Part shown: piece after piece, positions 51,863 through 63,149 of the stretch
Numbering within the stretch: position 1 is the stretch's first letter
Layout: each line of letters starts with the position of its first letter
Notes under the pieces: model-generated
The model's input: the letters and a program-made list of their open reading frames with translations, nothing else
Databases searched by the model: none
Told to the model about the DNA's origin: nothing
Translations under genes and position numbers: made by a program
Origin: Comamonadaceae bacterium
GTDB lineage: Bacteria; Pseudomonadota; Gammaproteobacteria; Burkholderiales; Rhodocyclaceae
Reading direction: 5' to 3'
DNA: 64,000 nt
Assembly (NCBI GenBank): GCA_029255645.1
Contig: JANLJE010000006.1
Location: 1 to 64,000, forward strand

Positions 51863-52950
51863 TGAAAATCCACGAAAAATATATTGCCAGGGAGTTATTG
51901 GCCGCCATTTTGCTGATGCTGACTGCGCTGGCAGCGCTGTATGGCTTTTTTGACCTGATCGAGAGTCTCAAGGATGTCGGGCGGGGCGAGTTCGGCGTGG
52001 GGCATGCCTTCATCTATGTGCTCCTGCTTTTGCCCGGGCGGGTTTACGAACTCATGCCCATTGCCGTCCTGATCGGCGCCTTGTTTGCCCTCTCCAGTCT
52101 GGCCAGACATTCGGAAATCACCGTGTTGCGGGCTTCCGGGATGACGACGCGCGAATTGCTGTTCCTGTTGTTCAAGGTCGCAGGCGCATTTGCCCTTGCC
52201 GCCCTGGTGCTGGGTGAGGCCGTCGTGCCAGTGGCGGATCGGACGGCTCAGGAGATACGTGTCAAGGCGATCCGCAACATGGTGGCCCAGCAGTTCCGTT
52301 CCGGGCTGTGGGTCAAGGATGGTCGTGCTTTCATCAATATCCGTTCAGCGACGCATGAGGCGCAGTTGGAGCAGGTCCGGGTCTATCAGTTTGATGCAAA
52401 AAACCGCCTCGAATATGTGATGGAGGCGCGCCTGGGGCGTTATGTGGGACCCGGACAGTGGCAGTTCGATGGCGTGGTGCGTACCCGCCTGCAGGAAGTC
52501 GATGGTGAGGTCAGCAAGGTGGAGGTGGATCGCCTGGATCAGTTGGCTTGGTCGTCGTCCTTGACGCCGGAAATCATTTCCGTGTTGATGGTGTCGCCGG
52601 AGCGCATGTCTCTGGTGGGGCTGGTGACCTATCTCCGTCACCTCTGGATCAACCATCAGAAAACGGAACGGTATGAAATTGCCCTGTGGAAAAAGTTTTT
52701 CTATCCCATGGCGGCCATGGTCATGGTGGCCCTGGCCTTGCCCTTCGGCTATACCCACGGCCGCATGGGCGGGGTCAGTGTGCAGATTTTCGGGGGGATC
52801 ATGGTCGGGGTGTTGTTCTACATGCTGAACGGCCTGTTCTCCTCTCTGGGAGTCATACATTCCTGGCCGCCCCTGGCGAGTGCGATGGCCCCTTCTGCCT
52901 TGTTCCTGCTGGCGGCACTGGGCATGCTGTGGTGGGTGGAGCGGCGTTGA
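51862..52950 (+). CDS. lptG: LPS export permease LptG
   Basis: The 362-residue partner of LptF has the same fold, opening MKIHEKYIARELLAAILLML and closing with membrane helices (VSVQIFGGIMVGVLFYMLNG). It is co-translated with lptF, and its stop abuts the end of the convergent RDD gene. Confidence 0.97.
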   Translation: MKIHEKYIARELLAAILLMLTALAALYGFFDLIESLKDVGRGEFGVGHAFIYVLLLLPGRVYELMPIAVLIGALFALSSLARHSEITVLRASGMTTRELLFLLFKVAGAFALAALVLGEAVVPVADRTAQEIRVKAIRNMVAQQFRSGLWVKDGRAFINIRSATHEAQLEQVRVYQFDAKNRLEYVMEARLGRYVGPGQWQFDGVVRTRLQEVDGEVSKVEVDRLDQLAWSSSLTPEIISVLMVSPERMSLVGLVTYLRHLWINHQKTERYEIALWKKFFYPMAAMVMVALALPFGYTHGRMGGVSVQIFGGIMVGVLFYMLNGLFSSLGVIHSWPPLASAMAPSALFLLAALGMLWWVERR

Positions 52951-53385
52951 TCAGTCCCGGGGTGGTTTGACCAGAATGATGCGGCTGTCGGCAATGCGGT
53001 CGTGCAGGAACTGTTTATCTTTGTCGAACAGGGCCCAGAGGATGCCGATGCCGAAAAAGAGCAGGGAGGGCCAGGCCGCCAGGTAGCGGAGTACGGCCTG
53101 GAGCGGCCGCAGAGGGGCGCCGGAGCGGTCGACCAGCTTGAGTTTCCAGGTTTTCATGGCCAGAGTCTGGCCGCTGTCGAGCCAGAACCAGACGCTGTAA
53201 GCCATCAGCAAGAGGATGAAGTGCGCCCGTACTACCCAGGCCGGGGCTGCCACATGGGCCAGGGTGCCGAGCAGGGCGTGGGGCAGGATGAAGCCGACGG
53301 CAATGACGCTAGCAAGCAGCAGGCCTTCATAAACCATGGCGATCAGGCGACGGGAAATGCTGGGGTATGCGAGGGTCTGGCTCAT
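52951..53385 (-). CDS. RDD-family membrane protein
   Basis: The 144-residue membrane protein has three helices and the RDD signature SISRRLIAMVYEGLLLASVI, followed by DSGQTLAMKTWKLKLVDRSG. The start at 53385 overlaps the DUF3106 gene (ATGA). Its function is unknown; related proteins have been linked to ion exchange. Confidence 0.9.
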   Translation of the reverse strand: MSQTLAYPSISRRLIAMVYEGLLLASVIAVGFILPHALLGTLAHVAAPAWVVRAHFILLLMAYSVWFWLDSGQTLAMKTWKLKLVDRSGAPLRPLQAVLRYLAAWPSLLFFGIGILWALFDKDKQFLHDRIADSRIILVKPPRD

Positions 53386-53849
53386 TGCCGGGGGGGTGGG
53401 TTGCGCTCGGAAGCGGGGGATTTTGCCTCCGATTTTTGTTTCAGGCGCAACTTTTCTTCCTCGGGAAGCTGGTTGTAGCGTTCCCACTGGGTTTTGACCT
53501 CGTTCTTTTTCTCAGGAGGCAGCTGCTTGAATTCCTTGTAGTGGCTGCGGGCCTTCTCCCGGTCTTCCGGGGGCATGGCCTGCCAGGTCTGCATGCGGCG
53601 CTGCATGCGCGCCTGTTCTTCCGGGCTGAGTCTGGGGTAGTGCCGGGCCATGTCGAGCCATTTCTTGCGGCGGTAATGCTCCATCTGCGGCCAGTCGTCG
53701 GCCAGGGGGGCCAGGATCTGTTTTTGTTCCGCCGTCAATCGGGACCATTCCGGCTGAGGCGAGGTAATCCTGGCGTCCGGACCACTCCAGGCCGGACTCG
53801 CCGCAAGCAGGAGGGCGAGGATCAGCCCTCGGAGGATTCTTCTAGCCAT
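53382..53849 (-). CDS. DUF3106 periplasmic protein
   Basis: The 155-residue protein has a signal peptide (1-22) and repeated W-x-x-(M/L)-x(4)-(R/E) helices typical of DUF3106 (LAPLADDWPQMEHYRRKKWL; MQTWQAMPPEDREKARSHYK). Such proteins are encoded with a sigma factor and may work as envelope stress or metal sensors. It overlaps DUF3619 by 28 bases. Confidence 0.9.
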   Translation of the reverse strand: MARRILRGLILALLLAASPAWSGPDARITSPQPEWSRLTAEQKQILAPLADDWPQMEHYRRKKWLDMARHYPRLSPEEQARMQRRMQTWQAMPPEDREKARSHYKEFKQLPPEKKNEVKTQWERYNQLPEEEKLRLKQKSEAKSPASERNPPPRQ

Positions 53850-54178
53850 GCGCGAAATCCAGGATCAGTGAAAGCCTTGGGGGGCAGGTCGTCAGCCAGC
53901 AGGTCGGTATCCAGGGCCGCCATGGCACTGATTTCGTTCTGGTTTTGCAGATAAAGCGCGGTAAAGCCGATCCCGGCGGCAAGGGCCAGGGTTGCCAGGG
54001 CGGGACGAAGCCAGCCCCGCCCGGCCGTAAAGCCGGAACCGCGCCGGTTTGCCTTGCTTTTGACGGCGAGGGCATGCTGGCGGGCGGTGTGCAGGCGGTT
54101 CAAGGTGGGTGTCGACAGGCGTTCCAGGCCCTGGTCCAGGTGCCGGCGCAGGCCGTCGATCAGTTGTTGTTCATTCAT
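53822..54178 (-). CDS. DUF3619 membrane protein, possible anti-sigma factor
   Basis: The 118-residue protein has a short cytoplasmic N-terminus (MNEQQLIDGLRRHLDQGLER), one membrane helix (WLRPALATLALAAGIGFTAL) and a periplasmic tail. Its gene follows the sigma factor with an ATGA overlap, the usual place for an anti-sigma factor. That role is inferred from context. Confidence 0.85.
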   Translation of the reverse strand: MNEQQLIDGLRRHLDQGLERLSTPTLNRLHTARQHALAVKSKANRRGSGFTAGRGWLRPALATLALAAGIGFTALYLQNQNEISAMAALDTDLLADDLPPKAFTDPGFRAWLEESSEG

Positions 54179-54738
54179 GGTGTGATCCCCCGTTTTTCCA
54201 GTGCAGCGGCCAGTGCGTGCGTGGCTCTTGAGCAATGGGTCTTGACGCTTCCTTCAGAACAGCCCATGGCAGCAGCTGTTTCTGCAACGTTCATGTCCTC
54301 CCAGTAACGCATGAGAAAGGCTTCCCGTTGACGTGTTGGCAATTTGGATATCTCCAATTCAATGATTTTCAAGGTCTGGTGCTGTTCGAGCTGGCCTTCC
54401 GGGGTCCTGGCCTGGTAGCTGGGGCGGTCGTCGGCCACATTTTCCAGCGGATCGTGGTCATCTTCGTCCCTCGAGCCAAAGGCAGACAGCAAGGTGGTCC
54501 AGAGGTTGCGGATCTTGCTGCGCCGGAAATGATCGCGGATGCAGTTTTGCAGGATGCGCTGGAACAGGAGCGGCAATTCCTCGGCGGGACGGTCGCCGTA
54601 ACGGTCTGCCAGTTTCATCATGCTGTCCTGAACAATGTCCAGGGCGGCGTCTTCGTCGCGGCAGGCGAAGACGGCTTGCTTGTAGGCGCGCCGCTCGGTA
54701 CCGGCGAGGAAGTCGGAGAGTTGCTGTGTCGTGGCCAG
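54175..54738 (-). CDS. ECF-type RNA polymerase sigma factor, probable CTG start
   Basis: Sigma region 2 (AALDIVQDSMMKLADRYGD) and region 4 (LPTRQREAFLMRYWEDMNVA, then EGSVKTHCSRATHAL) are clear. The first ATG (54621) lies inside region 2 and would remove its N-terminal half. Extending the frame to 54738 restores the family start as (L/M)ATTQQLSDFLAGTERRAYK, with CTG in place of ATG and AAGAGG in front. The protein would be 187 residues. It leads the DUF3619-DUF3106-RDD operon. Confidence 0.85.
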   Translation of the reverse strand: MATTQQLSDFLAGTERRAYKQAVFACRDEDAALDIVQDSMMKLADRYGDRPAEELPLLFQRILQNCIRDHFRRSKIRNLWTTLLSAFGSRDEDDHDPLENVADDRPSYQARTPEGQLEQHQTLKIIELEISKLPTRQREAFLMRYWEDMNVAETAAAMGCSEGSVKTHCSRATHALAAALEKRGITP

Positions 54739-54842
54739 GGGGAAACCTCTTGAAAGCCTTGTTGTTATTGGGGTTTTTGGGCGATGCCTTGACCAAACGA
54801 GGACGGTCGATTAGTGTTACGGGTTTTCAAGCAACCAGCTGA

Positions 54843-56555
54843 ATGGGCCTAGCGATGATGATGACCGGCGCAGAAATTGTAATCAGGTGCCTGCAGGAAG
54901 AAAAGGTGGAACATGTTTTCGGGTATCCCGGCGGTTCCGTCCTGCACATCTATGATGAACTGTTCAAGCAGGATCAGATCAAGCATATCCTGGTCCGCCA
55001 CGAGCAGGCGGCGGTGCATGCGGCCGATGCTTACTCCCGTTCTTCCCGCAAGGTGGGGGTGGCGCTGGTGACTTCCGGCCCCGGCGTGACCAATGCGGTC
55101 ACCGGCATTGCCACGGCTTACATGGATTCTGTGCCGATGGTGGTGCTCTGCGGTCAGGTGCCGACCTACTACATCGGTCAGGATGCCTTCCAGGAGTGCG
55201 ACACGGTGGGTATCACTCGCCCCTGCGTCAAGCATAACTTCCTGGTCAAGGACGTGAAGGATCTGGCCATCACCCTGAAGAAGGCCTTTCATATCGCCAC
55301 CACCGGCCGTCCTGGCCCCGTGGTGGTGGATATTCCCAAGGACGTCACCGCCAACAAGTGCGAGTTTGAATATCCCAAGGCCGTACAGATGCGCTCCTAC
55401 AACCCGGTGGTGAAGGGGCATCTGGGGCAGATCAAGAAGGCCGTGCAGTTGCTGGCCGAAGCCCGGCGTCCGGTGATCTACGCCGGCGGTGGCGTGGTGC
55501 TGTCCGATGCCGCCGAAAAACTGACCTTGCTGGCGCGCAAGCTGGGCTTCCCGGTCACCAACACCTTGATGGGGCTGGGCGGTTATCCGGCGACGGACAA
55601 ACAGAATGTGGGCATGCTGGGCATGCATGGCAGCTACGAAGCCAACATGACCATGCATTACGCCGACCTGATCCTCGCCCTGGGCGCCCGCTTCGATGAC
55701 CGGGTGATCGGTGATCCCGAACACTTCGCTGAGGAGCCGCGCAAGATCATCCATGTGGACATCGATCCTTCCTCCATCTCCAAGCGCGTGAAGGTGGATG
55801 TGCCCATCGTCGGCAATCTCTTCGACGTGCTCGATGAGATGCTCAAGCTGCTGGAAGATGGTTTCAAGGCCGATCCGGCGGTCGCCGACTGGTGGCGCCA
55901 GATTGAAGAGTGGCGTGGCCGTGACAGCCTGCGTTACAAGCAGGGTCAGCACATCATGCCTCAATACGTGGTGGAAAAGCTCTATGAAGTGACCGGGGGC
56001 GATGCCTTCATCACCTCCGATGTCGGTCAGCACCAGATGTTTGCCGCCCAGTACTACAAATTCGACAAGCCGCGCCGCTGGATCAACTCCGGCGGCCTGG
56101 GCACCATGGGCGTCGGCCTGCCCTACGCCATGGGGGTCCGCTTTGCCAATCCGGACATGCCGGTGGCCTGCGTCACGGGTGAAGGCTCGATCCAGATGTG
56201 CATCCAGGAACTCTCCACCTGCAAGCAGTTCGAGCTGCCGATCAAGATCATCAACCTCAACAACGGCATGCTGGGCATGGTGCGCCAGTGGCAGGAAATG
56301 TTCTATTCCAAGCGCTACTCGCAGTCCTATGTGACTTCCCTGCCTGACTTCGTCAAGCTGGCCGAGTCCTATGGTCATGTGGGCATGAAGATCGAACGCC
56401 CCGAGGATGTCGAACCTGCCTTGAAGAAGGCGTTCACCGAGCACAAGAATGATCTGGTGTTCATGGACTTCATCATCGACCCCACGGCCAACGTCTTCCC
56501 CATGGTAGCGGCCGGCAAGGGGCTGACCGAAATGATCCTGGCCGAAGGCCTGTAA
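54843..56555 (+). CDS. ilvI: Acetolactate synthase large subunit
   Basis: This ThDP enzyme of about 570 residues makes acetolactate or acetohydroxybutyrate for Val, Leu and Ile. It has EHVFGYPGGSVLHIYDEL, the catalytic glutamate in VRHEQAAVHAADAY, and the ThDP motif GEGSIQMCIQEL with NN. Starts at 54843, 54855, 54858 and 54861 are all possible; none has a clear ribosome site. No leader peptide or attenuator was found in the 104-base gap upstream. Confidence 0.97.
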   Translation: MGLAMMMTGAEIVIRCLQEEKVEHVFGYPGGSVLHIYDELFKQDQIKHILVRHEQAAVHAADAYSRSSRKVGVALVTSGPGVTNAVTGIATAYMDSVPMVVLCGQVPTYYIGQDAFQECDTVGITRPCVKHNFLVKDVKDLAITLKKAFHIATTGRPGPVVVDIPKDVTANKCEFEYPKAVQMRSYNPVVKGHLGQIKKAVQLLAEARRPVIYAGGGVVLSDAAEKLTLLARKLGFPVTNTLMGLGGYPATDKQNVGMLGMHGSYEANMTMHYADLILALGARFDDRVIGDPEHFAEEPRKIIHVDIDPSSISKRVKVDVPIVGNLFDVLDEMLKLLEDGFKADPAVADWWRQIEEWRGRDSLRYKQGQHIMPQYVVEKLYEVTGGDAFITSDVGQHQMFAAQYYKFDKPRRWINSGGLGTMGVGLPYAMGVRFANPDMPVACVTGEGSIQMCIQELSTCKQFELPIKIINLNNGMLGMVRQWQEMFYSKRYSQSYVTSLPDFVKLAESYGHVGMKIERPEDVEPALKKAFTEHKNDLVFMDFIIDPTANVFPMVAAGKGLTEMILAEGL

Positions 56556-56570
56556 GGGGAGAGAGACAAG

Positions 56571-58104
<1,534 letters not shown>

Positions 58105-58207
58105 GTTCTGCCTTCCTCTGGCCGCGCGGCTGTTCTTGCCGGCGCGGCCCCGCCAGTTCCCGCCCGGCCTGTTGCCGGGCGGATTTCGTCTTTATTTCAG
58201 GTTTCCC

Positions 58208-58858
58208 ATGAATAACAGCTACCCCCATCCCATCCTTGCCAAGGAAGGCTGGCCTTTCCTGATTCTTCTTCTCGTGGGAGCCGTGGGGGTCCAGTTCCTG
58301 CTGGGCTTCTGGGTGGCCCTGCCCTGGTGGCTGGGTTTGTTGTTCGTCATCCAGTTTTTCCGGGACCCGGCCCGCACGATTGCCGGCACGGGACCCAGGA
58401 GCGTCGTCTCTCCTGCCGATGGCCGCATCGTCGCCGTGGAGGAGACGGAGGATGTCTATCTGAACCGCCGGGCCATCAAGGTCAGCGTGTTCATGAATGT
58501 TTTCAACGCGCATTCCAACCGCTCTCCCGTGGAGGGTACGGTGCAGCAGGTCTGGTACAGTCCCGGCAAATTCATCAATGCCAGCCTGGCCAAGGCCTCC
58601 ACCGAGAACGAGCGCTGCGCCATGCACATCAAGACCCCTGACGGCCAGGATGTCACCTGTGTGCAGGTGGCCGGTCTCATTGCCCGGCGCATCCTCAATT
58701 ACATGGATGCCGGCATGCCGCTGAGCCGGGGTCAGCGCTACGGCTTCATCCGCTTCGGTTCCCGGGTGGATGTGTATCTGCCCCTGGATGCAAAGGTGAA
58801 AGTGGTGATTGGCGAAAAAGTGTATGCTTCGAGCACCTTGCTTGCCGAGCTTGCCTGA
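58208..58858 (+). CDS. psd: Phosphatidylserine decarboxylase proenzyme
   Basis: The 216-residue proenzyme self-cleaves at G184-S185 ([11 protein letters not shown]) to form the pyruvoyl cofactor. The short form with [20 protein letters not shown] and [12 protein letters not shown] is the PSD-A/archaetidylserine-decarboxylase-like type common outside enterobacteria. It lies directly before pssA, and together they make phosphatidylethanolamine. Confidence 0.95.
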   Translation: MNNSYPHPILAKEGWPFLILLLVGAVGVQFLLGFWVALPWWLGLLFVIQFFRDPARTIAGTGPRSVVSPADGRIVAVEETEDVYLNRRAIKVSVFMNVFNAHSNRSPVEGTVQQVWYSPGKFINASLAKASTENERCAMHIKTPDGQDVTCVQVAGLIARRILNYMDAGMPLSRGQRYGFIRFGSRVDVYLPLDAKVKVVIGEKVYASSTLLAELA

Positions 58859-58864
58859 TACACC

Positions 58865-59623
58865 ATGATCGAGAACCAACCCAGAAAAGCCCTGTTCAAC
58901 CCCGAGCTGCGGCGGCGGGGTATTTATATCCTGCCCAATCTGTTGACCACGGCGGCCCTGTTTTCCGGGTTCTTCGCCATCGTGCAGGCGATGCAGGGCA
59001 GTTTTGAACATGCCGCCATGGCCATCTTCGTTGCCATGGTGCTCGATGGCCTGGATGGCCGGGTGGCCCGCATGACCCGGACCCAGTCGGCCTTCGGGGC
59101 CGAGTACGATTCCCTGTCCGACATGGTGAGCTTCGGCGTGGCCCCGGCCCTGGTCATTTATGAATGGGCCTTGACCGGCATGGGCCGCCTGGGCTGGATT
59201 GCCGCCTTCATCTACTGTGCCGGTGCCGCCTTGCGCCTGGCCCGCTTCAATACCACGCTGGGCGTCATCGACAAGCGTTTCTTCCAGGGCTTGCCCAGCC
59301 CCGCGGCCGCGGCCCTGGTGGCGGGGTTTGTCTGGGTGATGATCGACTTCAGGGTCCCCGGCGGCGATATGCGCTGGCTGGCGGCCTTCATCACCGTGTT
59401 CGCCGGGGTCTCCATGGTGACGAACTTCCGCTTCTATAGTTTCAAGGACATCAATCTCAGAAAGAGTGTGCCCTTCATCGTGGTGGCCGCCCTGGTCCTG
59501 GTGTTCGTGCTGGTCTCCAGCTATCCGCCTGGCGTGCTGTTCGGCTTGTTCTGCGTTTATTCCCTGTCCGGCTACGTCCTGACCCTGGTCCAGGTGTTGC
59601 GCAAGAAACCTGTCGTCCGCTGA
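58865..59623 (+). CDS. pssA: CDP-diacylglycerol-serine O-phosphatidyltransferase
   Basis: The 252-residue membrane enzyme has the CDP-alcohol phosphotransferase motif DG..AR...G...D...D ([24 protein letters not shown]) and about seven hydrophobic segments. It makes phosphatidylserine, the substrate of Psd. Confidence 0.96.
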   Translation: MIENQPRKALFNPELRRRGIYILPNLLTTAALFSGFFAIVQAMQGSFEHAAMAIFVAMVLDGLDGRVARMTRTQSAFGAEYDSLSDMVSFGVAPALVIYEWALTGMGRLGWIAAFIYCAGAALRLARFNTTLGVIDKRFFQGLPSPAAAALVAGFVWVMIDFRVPGGDMRWLAAFITVFAGVSMVTNFRFYSFKDINLRKSVPFIVVAALVLVFVLVSSYPPGVLFGLFCVYSLSGYVLTLVQVLRKKPVVR

Positions 59624-59638
59624 TCGAATGAATTTCCG

Positions 59639-59665
59639 CCTTTCCCGGGGCCTTCCCGGGAAAGG
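59639..59665 (+). other. Hairpin in the leuA leader
   Basis: CTTTCCCGGG pairs with CCCGGGAAAG (19 of 20 positions symmetrical) just before the leuA ribosome site, without a T-run. It could attenuate or protect the leuA message. Confidence 0.4.
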
Positions 59666-59687
59666 CGTTGTTGATTGGGAGCAAGAC

Positions 59688-61229
<1,542 letters not shown>

Positions 61230-61247
61230 GGCAACCGTCGTTTTGTG

Positions 61248-61286
61248 CTCATGAAAAATGCCGGGCTTGCCCGGCATTTTTCATGA
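61248..61286. terminator. Bidirectional terminator between leuA and the DUF2069 gene
   Basis: A perfect 19-bp stem (CTCATGAAAAATGCCGGGC and its complement) closes on a two-base loop. Runs of A and T inside both arms make it usable from both strands. Confidence 0.93.
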
Positions 61287-61300
61287 GGGGGCGGCCAGCC

Positions 61301-61654
61301 TCAGTCCTGGGGCGTGCGGCTCGGGGCCGAAAGCCGGGCATAGGCCACGACGCTGACAAAGAAGATGAGGGCGAGCAAGGTTTCGATCACGGCCAGCCAC
61401 TGGCTCGGGCCGGTGTCGCTGGTGGCCCGGACGCTGCCCTCCAGCAGGTAGAGCAGGGCCAGCAGGGAACTCACCTGGTAGCTGTAGCGCCGCCCCTTGA
61501 GGATGCCGAACAGAGGCAGCAGCAAGGGAAAGGACTTGGCCGCCATCCAGGAGCCGCCCGGTTTCAGGGGGGCGAGCCACAGTTCCCAGGACAGGCAGAG
61601 GAAGATCAGGGCGATCAGGCTGGCGCTGGCGGCCAGTTGCAGGCGATTCGACAT
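61301..61654 (-). CDS. DUF2069 membrane protein
   Basis: The 117-residue protein has four hydrophobic segments (LIALIFLCLSWELWLAPL; GRRYSYQVSSLLALLYLLEG), as in DUF2069. Function unknown. It is commonly placed beside wrbA, as here (31 bases). Confidence 0.88.
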   Translation of the reverse strand: MSNRLQLAASASLIALIFLCLSWELWLAPLKPGGSWMAAKSFPLLLPLFGILKGRRYSYQVSSLLALLYLLEGSVRATSDTGPSQWLAVIETLLALIFFVSVVAYARLSAPSRTPQD

Positions 61655-61685
61655 GGGGATTCCGGGGGAAGTTGGTGGAGAAGTT

Positions 61686-62288
61686 TCAAGCCAGCTTCAG
61701 GGCCAGCTTCAGGGCCAGCCGGGCCAGGCGCTGGCCCTGGAGGAAGGCCAGCCGGGCCGCCTCGGGGCTCAATACCGGGCTGCCCTGGGGGCCGGACACA
61801 TGGCTGGCGCCGTAGGGGGTGCCGCCGTCCCGGGTGGCCGAAAGTTCGTGCCAGTCATGGGGCAGGCCCATCAGGATCATGCCGTGATGCAGCAGGGGCA
61901 GCATCATGGTCAGCAAGGTAGCCTCGTTGCCGCCATGCAGGCTGCCGCTGGAAGTGAAGACGGTGGCGGGTTTGCCGGCCAGGGCGCCGTTTTGCCAGAG
62001 GGTGAGGGTGCCGTCCCAGAAATACTTCATGGGGGCCGCCATGTTGCCAAAGCGGGTAGGGCTGCCCAGGGCCAGACCGGCGCATTCCTCCAGGTCCGGG
62101 AGTTCCACATAAGGGGCGCCGCTGGCGGGCACGGCGGGCTCGCTGGCCTCGCACAGGGTGGAAACCCTGGGCACCGTGCGCAGGCGGGGTTGGGTACCGG
62201 GGACACTGTCGATGCCCTGGGCGATCTGCTCGGCCAGGGCTCGCACCGAGCCCCGGTGGCTGTAGTAGAGAACCAGAATGTCTTTCAT
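61686..62288 (-). CDS. wrbA: NAD(P)H:quinone oxidoreductase WrbA family
   Basis: The 200-residue flavodoxin-like FMN protein has the phosphate loop (YYSHRGSVRALAEQI), SPTRFGNMAAPMKYFWD and SSGSLHGGNEATLL. It reduces quinones by two electrons. The C-terminus ends in duplicated LALK units from a 12-bp repeat (61691-61714). No Shine-Dalgarno is seen before the ATG. Confidence 0.93.
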   Translation of the reverse strand: MKDILVLYYSHRGSVRALAEQIAQGIDSVPGTQPRLRTVPRVSTLCEASEPAVPASGAPYVELPDLEECAGLALGSPTRFGNMAAPMKYFWDGTLTLWQNGALAGKPATVFTSSGSLHGGNEATLLTMMLPLLHHGMILMGLPHDWHELSATRDGGTPYGASHVSGPQGSPVLSPEAARLAFLQGQRLARLALKLALKLA

Positions 62289-62296
62289 GGTGAGCT

Positions 62297-62304
62297 ATTA
62301 TACT
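62297..62304. promoter_or_regulatory. Overlapping -10 elements for divergent wrbA and yihY
   Basis: ATTATACT holds TATAAT on the minus strand (8 bases from the wrbA ATG) and TATACT on the plus strand (5 bases from the yihY ATG). If both are used, transcription would start at or next to each ATG, and both messages would be leaderless. Confidence 0.4.
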
Positions 62305-62309
62305 GGCCT

Positions 62310-63149
62310 ATGTCCCGCCCTCTTCATCGCATCCTGTTCGATCTCCCCGTCGATCTGGTCCATGTCTTCCTGCGGCAGCGGCTGACTCAGGTGGCCGCCG
62401 CGCTGTCCTTTTCCACCTTGCTGACCCTGGTGCCCCTGGTTTCCCTGGTCCTGGTGGTGGCGTCCTTCCTGCCCGGTTTCAGCGTGCTGGTGGGGCAGCT
62501 CGACAGCTTCTTGATGCAGACCCTGCTGCCGGGCAAGTCGGGAGGCGCCGTGGCCGAGCAGGTTTATCTTCTGGCCAGCAAGGCCAGGGAGCTCACCTGG
62601 CCCTGGGTGCTGGCGCTGGCCTGGATGGTGTTCCTGCTCCTGCACACCCTGGAGGATGCGCTCAATCAGGTCTGGGGAGTCAGTGAGAGTCGCTCCTGGC
62701 TGCGCAGCCTGCCCCTGTACCTGTGCGGGATGGTGGGGGTGCCCCTGCTGATGGGGGGGCTGACCAGCCTGCTGGGCTTCCTGGTCAGGCTGGCTTTGGG
62801 CTGGAGCGGCGAGCTGGCTCCCCTGGAGACAGAGTTCCTGAAGGGCCTCAACCTGGTCATCCTGGGAGGCTTCTTCGCGCTGCTCTACTATGCCATGCCC
62901 CACGTCCGGGTCAGCCCCTGGGCCGCGCTTTGCGGGGGCGTTCTGGTGAGCCTTGGGCTCGTCGGGATGAAGTCCGGGTTTCTCTGGTACATGGCCAGGG
63001 CGACCTTCTACTCCAAGGTCTATGGCACGCTTTCGGCCCTGCCCATTTTCCTGGTCTGGCTTTATCTGGCCTGGATCCTGGTCCTGGTGGTGGCGGTCAT
63101 GGTGGCCAGCCTGGACGGGGCCCTCACGAGGCGTCGGCCTCGATCGTGA
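62310..63149 (+). CDS. yihY: YihY/BrkB-family inner-membrane protein
   Basis: The 279-residue protein has about six helices and typical segments RLTQVAAALSFSTLLTLVPL, TLEDALNQVWGV and ATFYSKVYGTLSALPIFLVW. It was once mislabelled RNase BN; its real function is unclear. The ATG at 62310 fits the family. Its end overlaps the convergent gene by 26 bases. Confidence 0.93.
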   Translation: MSRPLHRILFDLPVDLVHVFLRQRLTQVAAALSFSTLLTLVPLVSLVLVVASFLPGFSVLVGQLDSFLMQTLLPGKSGGAVAEQVYLLASKARELTWPWVLALAWMVFLLLHTLEDALNQVWGVSESRSWLRSLPLYLCGMVGVPLLMGGLTSLLGFLVRLALGWSGELAPLETEFLKGLNLVILGGFFALLYYAMPHVRVSPWAALCGGVLVSLGLVGMKSGFLWYMARATFYSKVYGTLSALPIFLVWLYLAWILVLVVAVMVASLDGALTRRRPRS

